DNA of 9,047 nt from 20CM-2-65-7 sp035943355. Lineage in GTDB: Bacteria; Gemmatimonadota; Gemmatimonadetes; Gemmatimonadales; GWC2-71-9. Every line of letters starts with the position of its first letter. Positions within the stretch are counted from its first letter, which is position 1. Positions 5,564 to 9,047 of this stretch are shown piece after piece. The DNA lies in NCBI GenBank assembly GCA_035943355.1, contig DASZCG010000224.1, forward strand, positions 1-9,047. The letters are read 5' to 3'. The position numbers were made by a program, and so were the translations under genes. The notes beneath the pieces are model-generated. The model saw nothing but the letters and a program-made list of their open reading frames with translations, ran no database searches and was not told the origin of the DNA.

Positions 5564-7922
5564 GTACGAACCGGCTCGCCCAACGCCGTTCGCCATCGTC
5601 CTGCTCACGTTCTGGGTCGCGATCCTGTGCCTGCCGATGCTCGCGGGGCAGTGGCTGGCCGGTCCGTTCAGCGACCAGTTGTCCGCGGGCGTGCCGTTCC
5701 GCGGCTGGGGCGCGGAATGGTGGAATCGCCTCGGTCATGTGCCGCTGTGGAACCCAGAAATCTTCTCCGGCATGCCGTACATCGCGGCGATCGGCACCGG
5801 CGACGTGCTGTATCCGACCGCGGTGGTGCTGCGGCACTTTCTCCCAACCCCGACAGCTACGAACATCGGGTTCTTCATCCACTATGTGCTGGCTGGGGTC
5901 TTCACATACCTCTTCTTGCGCAGCCTGCGTGTCTCCTGGACGGGATCCGTGGTGGCCGGGGTCGCCTATCAACTCTCCGGCCTGATCGCGTCATACGCCC
6001 AGCCGGGGCACGATGGCAAACTCGTGGTGTCGGCCCTCATGCCGCTCGTGCTGCTGGGACTCGTGCGGGGCATACGCGATCGCCGGCCGCGCGGCTACGC
6101 GATCGCCGCGATCGGTGTGGGGTTGAGCATTCTGACGCAGCACGTCCAAATCACCTACTACATGCTGATCACCGCCGGGCTCTTTGCCCTGTATCTGGCG
6201 TTCGGCACCGGTCCCGCAGCAGCGGGCGATCGCGCGCAACGACTCGGTTTCGCGCTGGCCGCCGTGCTGCTGGGCTTCGGACTCGCTGCCATCCAGCTGT
6301 TTCCGGCGTTTGCGTACATGCCGCTCTCGGCGCGTGCCGTGAGCGTGGCCGGCGGCTTTGAAGGCGCAACGAGCTACGCGATCCCGTGGGTGCACATTCC
6401 CGAGTTCGTTTTGAAGTTCTTCACCGGGTGGGGGAATCCGGGGACGTATTGGGGCCCCAACGGGCTGAAACTGCATTCCGAGTATCTCGGCCTCCCCGTC
6501 GTCGCGCTCGCCATCTGGGGCGCCGGCTCGGCCGACGCGGACCGCCGGCTGCGCTGGTGGCTCGCAGGCATCGGGCTGCTGTTCCTGCTCATTGCGCTCG
6601 GCAGCGGCACACCGTTCTACCGGCTGTGGTGGGCCGTCATGCCGTACGTGAAGCAGATGCGCGCGCCGGGCATGGCCTTCTTTGTGGTGGCCTTCGTCGT
6701 CGCGTGTTTCGCAGGATTCGGTACCGACCGTCTGGAGCGTCGGGACAACGAGCAGGGAAGCCTGCGCCTCGCGCGTACGTGGCTGATCATAGGCGCCGTC
6801 ATCGCGCTGCTGGCGGTGGTCGGGGCCTTCGGCAACATGGCGCGAGCCCTGGGTAATGAGCGCGGGGTGCTCGCAGCACCCAGAGACATCATGGTCGGCG
6901 CGTTGACGAGCGCCGTGGCGCTCGCGCTCGTTGCGGGCGTGGTGTGGGCGTGGACTCGGCAGCGACTCCGGCCCGTGCAGCTCGCGCCGTTGCTCGCCAT
7001 CGTCATCGGCGCCGACCTTTGGATTAACGCGCGGCCGTTCTGGACTTACAGCGATCTGCACAAGACGTTGTACCGTGCCGACCAGGTCACCACACGCATT
7101 CGGGTGGGACCCGGCGCCGTCCCGTTCCGCACCATCGACTTGGGCGTGTACCCGGGGAATACCCTCATGGCCCTCGACGTCCCGCAGCTCCTGGGACAGC
7201 ACGGGCTCGAGCTGCGGTATTTCGGGGACGTCATGGGCCGGCACAACAACCAGTGGCGTAACCTCGGGAATCTGCATCTGTGGGAGCTGTTCGCGGTGCG
7301 GTGGGTCATTACGCCGACCGAGACACAAGGGCTGGACTCGATTCCCGGCTTTACGCGCGTGCTGAGCAATGTCGTAACCGCGTCGGGAACTCCGGCCCAC
7401 CTGTACGAGCGTCGCACGCCCGCGGAGTACGCGCGCGTCGTACCGGTGGCCGTGTCGCTCGATTCTGCGTCGATCGTGTCCGCGGTGCCTGACCCGCGCT
7501 TGTCGTATGATCGACTCGTCCTGTTGGATGCTCGCGACGGCGTCGCGACGCCTCCAGTGACCCAGATGCCCGCGCCGAGCTTGGCGCGCGCAAGAGTCGA
7601 GCAGTGGGAGCCCGGCAACATGGTCGTGACGCTGGACCCGGCTCCGACGGCACCATCTTATGTCGTCATCTCGGAGAACTGGGATCCCGACTGGCGCGCC
7701 AGGGTGGACGGCACCCCCGCGCGGGTGCTGCGAGGAGACTGGACCCTCATCACCGTGCCTGTCCCCGCTGGCGCGAAACGTGTCGAGCTCGATTTCGTGA
7801 GCCCGGAATTTCGCAACGGCGCACTCGTGACGCTGCTCTCGCTTGTCATCGCGCTGGCGGCGATATTCGGATCGAGTATTGCAGGGAGGTGGCGGCGTGG
7901 CCCTAGCGCCCAACAACCCTGA
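5556..7922 (+). CDS. YfhO-family membrane glycosyltransferase (GT-C type)
   Basis: From the CTG start the product has 788 residues, normal for YfhO proteins. It begins with one helix (about 10-28) and then a family-typical extracytoplasmic loop with SDQLSAGVPF (39-48), PLWNPEIFSGMPY (63-75) and Asp40, which sits where GT-C enzymes carry their catalytic acid. About ten more helices follow to near residue 490, including the GHDGKL loop (151-156). A large extracellular part follows (about 500-755), with the C-terminal YfhO signature SENWDPDW, VDGTPA and VPVPAGAKRVEL, and a last helix (754-772). In Bacillus and Listeria, YfhO homologues transfer sugars from undecaprenyl phosphate to surface polymers and pair with a GT2 enzyme. 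Here a DPM1-like GT2 overlaps its 3' end by 26 bases and a flippase-like gene overlaps its 5' end. The acceptor is unknown. A GTG start at 5496 (808 residues) is the main alternative. Confidence 0.88.
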   Translation: MNKYEPARPTPFAIVLLTFWVAILCLPMLAGQWLAGPFSDQLSAGVPFRGWGAEWWNRLGHVPLWNPEIFSGMPYIAAIGTGDVLYPTAVVLRHFLPTPTATNIGFFIHYVLAGVFTYLFLRSLRVSWTGSVVAGVAYQLSGLIASYAQPGHDGKLVVSALMPLVLLGLVRGIRDRRPRGYAIAAIGVGLSILTQHVQITYYMLITAGLFALYLAFGTGPAAAGDRAQRLGFALAAVLLGFGLAAIQLFPAFAYMPLSARAVSVAGGFEGATSYAIPWVHIPEFVLKFFTGWGNPGTYWGPNGLKLHSEYLGLPVVALAIWGAGSADADRRLRWWLAGIGLLFLLIALGSGTPFYRLWWAVMPYVKQMRAPGMAFFVVAFVVACFAGFGTDRLERRDNEQGSLRLARTWLIIGAVIALLAVVGAFGNMARALGNERGVLAAPRDIMVGALTSAVALALVAGVVWAWTRQRLRPVQLAPLLAIVIGADLWINARPFWTYSDLHKTLYRADQVTTRIRVGPGAVPFRTIDLGVYPGNTLMALDVPQLLGQHGLELRYFGDVMGRHNNQWRNLGNLHLWELFAVRWVITPTETQGLDSIPGFTRVLSNVVTASGTPAHLYERRTPAEYARVVPVAVSLDSASIVSAVPDPRLSYDRLVLLDARDGVATPPVTQMPAPSLARARVEQWEPGNMVVTLDPAPTAPSYVVISENWDPDWRARVDGTPARVLRGDWTLITVPVPAGAKRVELDFVSPEFRNGALVTLLSLVIALAAIFGSSIAGRWRRGPSAQQP
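7884..7899 (+). promoter_or_regulatory. Shine-Dalgarno and GTG start of the GT2 gene
   Basis: GGGAGG (7884-7889) stands 7 bases before GTG (7897-7899). This is the strongest ribosome binding site in the window, and it decides the start over an in-frame codon at 7843 that lies deep in the YfhO gene and lacks a site. Confidence 0.8.
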
Positions 7923-8637
7923 GCGCGCCCTGGTCGTCATTCCGACCTACAATGAGTCGGAAAACCTTCCTCAAATCATCCCGCAGGTGCTGGCGCAGGA
8001 TCCGCGCATCGAGGTGCTGGTGGTCGATGACGGCTCACCGGACGGCACGGGCGCGATCGCCGACGAGATGAGCCGCGCCAATCCGCGCGTCCACACGATC
8101 CACCGTGAAGGCAAGCTCGGGCTCGGCACCGCCTACATCACCGGGTTCAAATGGGCGCTCGAGCGGTCGTTCGACTGCGTGTTCGAGATGGACGCCGACT
8201 TCTCCCACGATCCGCGCCACCTGCCGGAGTTTCTCACCGCCATCGAGAACGCCGATGTGGTGCTCGGATCGCGCTACCTGCAGGGGAAGGTGACGGTCGT
8301 CAATTGGCCGATGACCCGCCTCATGCTATCGTATCTGGCCAACATTTACGCGCGCTGGTTCACGGGGCTCAGGATTTGGGACCTGACCGGTGGCTTCAAG
8401 TGCTTTCGCAGGCGAGTGCTCGAAGCCATTGATCTGTCCCAGGTGGTCTCCAACGGGTACGCCTTTCAAATCGAGATGAGCGTCCGCGCATGGCGAAAAG
8501 GGTTCAAGCTGAGGGAAATCCCCATCGTGTTCGTGGACCGGACCGAGGGACAAAGCAAGATGAATCGGGCCATCGTCCGAGAGGCCGTGTGGAAGGTGCC
8601 ACGGCTCCGGCTCATGGCCTGGTTCGGCCGCATTTGA
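7897..8637 (+). CDS. DPM1-like polyprenyl-phosphate glycosyltransferase (GT2)
   Basis: The product has 246 residues, matching single-domain dolichyl/polyprenyl-phosphate mannose synthases. It transfers a hexose from a nucleotide sugar to polyprenyl phosphate at the cytoplasmic face. GT2 (GT-A) motifs appear in order: VVIPTYNESENLP (13-25), VVDDGSPDGT (42-51), GKLGLGTAY (72-80), the metal-binding DAD with MDADFSHDP (98-106), VLGSRY (122-127), DLTGGFKCF (162-170), QIEM (191-194) and the C-terminal FVDRTEGQSKM (212-222), which is highly typical of DPM1. There is no C-terminal GtrA or helix extension, so it would depend on a separate flippase. It overlaps YfhO by 26 bases and its TGA overlaps the dapF start. 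The sugar could be mannose, glucose or GlcNAc; motifs do not settle this. Confidence 0.92.
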   Translation: MALAPNNPERALVVIPTYNESENLPQIIPQVLAQDPRIEVLVVDDGSPDGTGAIADEMSRANPRVHTIHREGKLGLGTAYITGFKWALERSFDCVFEMDADFSHDPRHLPEFLTAIENADVVLGSRYLQGKVTVVNWPMTRLMLSYLANIYARWFTGLRIWDLTGGFKCFRRRVLEAIDLSQVVSNGYAFQIEMSVRAWRKGFKLREIPIVFVDRTEGQSKMNRAIVREAVWKVPRLRLMAWFGRI

Positions 8638-9047
8638 TCGGGCTACCGGTCTACAAGATGACGGGATCGGGAAACGATTTCGTCATGCTGGACGCCCGCG
8701 TGTCGTCGCCGGCGGACTGGAGCCCTCCGGACATGCAGGCGGTATGCGCCCGCGGCACCGGAATCGGCGCAGACGGCGTGGTGTTTGTGGGTCCGGGGAG
8801 CAAGGCCGGCGCCGCTCGCATGATCTATTACAATGCCGACGGATCCCACGCCGCCATGTGCGGAAATGCCGCCCTCTGCAGCACCACACTTGCCGCGCAC
8901 CTCGGGATCGCGCCGGCCGGCGGAATGGACCTGGAAACCGACGCCGGCACCTACCGCAGCCGCACCGGCGATCGAGGGTGCGCCGAGCTGCATCTCGCGC
9001 CGGTGGATCCGCCGGAAGCCGTAGCCGGGCTTGGGGGGGGGGGGCTC
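8634..9047 (+). CDS. dapF: Diaminopimelate epimerase, 3' partial
   Basis: The frame is open from the TTG at 8634 to the window end (138 residues, about half of a typical 275). DapF converts LL- to meso-diaminopimelate for lysine and peptidoglycan synthesis in the cytoplasm. Visible motifs are VYKMTGSGNDFVMLD (6-20), CARGTGIGADG (38-48), and NADGS...MCGN (67-78) with Cys76 as the first catalytic cysteine. The second cysteine and its motif lie beyond the window. The usual CGN-G-x-R-C reads CGNAALC here, so the Arg is Leu. The TTG shares TTGA with the preceding stop codon, and the next ATG (8658) falls inside the conserved YKM motif and so is too late. No Shine-Dalgarno is visible, which suggests translational coupling. 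The last residues (GLGGGGL) are unreliable because of a poly-G run. Confidence 0.9.
   Translation, partial: MIGLPVYKMTGSGNDFVMLDARVSSPADWSPPDMQAVCARGTGIGADGVVFVGPGSKAGAARMIYYNADGSHAAMCGNAALCSTTLAAHLGIAPAGGMDLETDAGTYRSRTGDRGCAELHLAPVDPPEAVAGLGGGGL
9033..9044 (+). repeat. G12 homopolymer at the fragment end
   Basis: Twelve consecutive G stand three bases before the end of the window, inside dapF. They encode four glycines where DapF proteins are not normally glycine-rich. The position at the fragment end suggests a two-colour-chemistry poly-G read artefact or an assembly break rather than real sequence. Confidence 0.85.

Noticed and set aside
7843..7896. In-frame upstream start at 7843 for the GT2 gene
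   Set aside because: It lies deep in the YfhO coding region without a ribosome binding site, whereas GGGAGG precedes the GTG at 7897 at ideal spacing.
5991..7940. A 649-codon open frame on the - strand opposite the YfhO gene
   Set aside because: The translation is rich in Arg, His, Gln and Gly with no recognisable domain, as expected for an antisense frame in GC-rich DNA. The + strand frame has clear family motifs.
1..9047. CRISPR arrays, tRNA or rRNA genes, insertion sequences, riboswitches, attachment sites
   Set aside because: Both strands were read. No regular spaced repeats, transposase motifs, terminal inverted repeats or RNA gene signatures were seen, and nearly all the DNA is accounted for by coding regions.

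Overview
This is a GC-rich bacterial fragment that starts inside one gene and ends inside another, so it looks like a short, probably metagenomic, contig. Three things point tentatively to Gemmatimonadota or a related soil lineage: the high GC with many non-AUG starts, the secreted YVTN-type propellers (one with a Big2-like domain), and the style of the YfhO and DapF proteins. No rRNA or other marker is present to prove this. No tRNA, CRISPR array, insertion sequence, attachment site or replication origin was seen. No gene-free stretch exceeds 100 bases.

Left part (2-2733, + strand): two adjacent genes for putative secreted surface proteins. The first is cut at its 5' end and holds two homologous propeller modules joined by 22 consecutive prolines. 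The second starts on the stop codon of the first (TGATG) and carries a signal peptide, a Big2-like domain and a third copy of the same propeller. All three copies share an unusual invariant blade.

Middle (2734-3906, - strand): a GT4 glycosyltransferase. It converges on the second propeller gene with no bases between the two stop codons, and diverges from the operon to its right across a 93-base gap.

Right part (4000-9047, + strand): a tightly packed, partly overlapping gene run. It encodes a SAM-dependent methyltransferase, a flippase-like (LPG-synthase TM / UPF0104) membrane protein, a YfhO-type GT-C membrane glycosyltransferase, a DPM1-like GT2 polyprenyl-phosphate sugar transferase, and a 3'-truncated diaminopimelate epimerase (dapF). 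The last four genes appear to use non-AUG starts (GTG, CTG, GTG, TTG), and three of the junctions overlap.

Working model (inference): the GT2 enzyme loads a sugar onto undecaprenyl phosphate at the inner face of the membrane, the flippase-like protein may move it across, and YfhO transfers it to a cell-surface acceptor. This resembles three-component surface glycosylation and the CsbB-YfhO pair of Firmicutes. The GT4 enzyme and the methyltransferase would contribute to building or capping the same glycan. Coupling to dapF links the operon to cell-wall precursor supply, though that may be only chromosomal order. The fragment ends in a run of 12 G that is probably a sequencing or assembly artefact.
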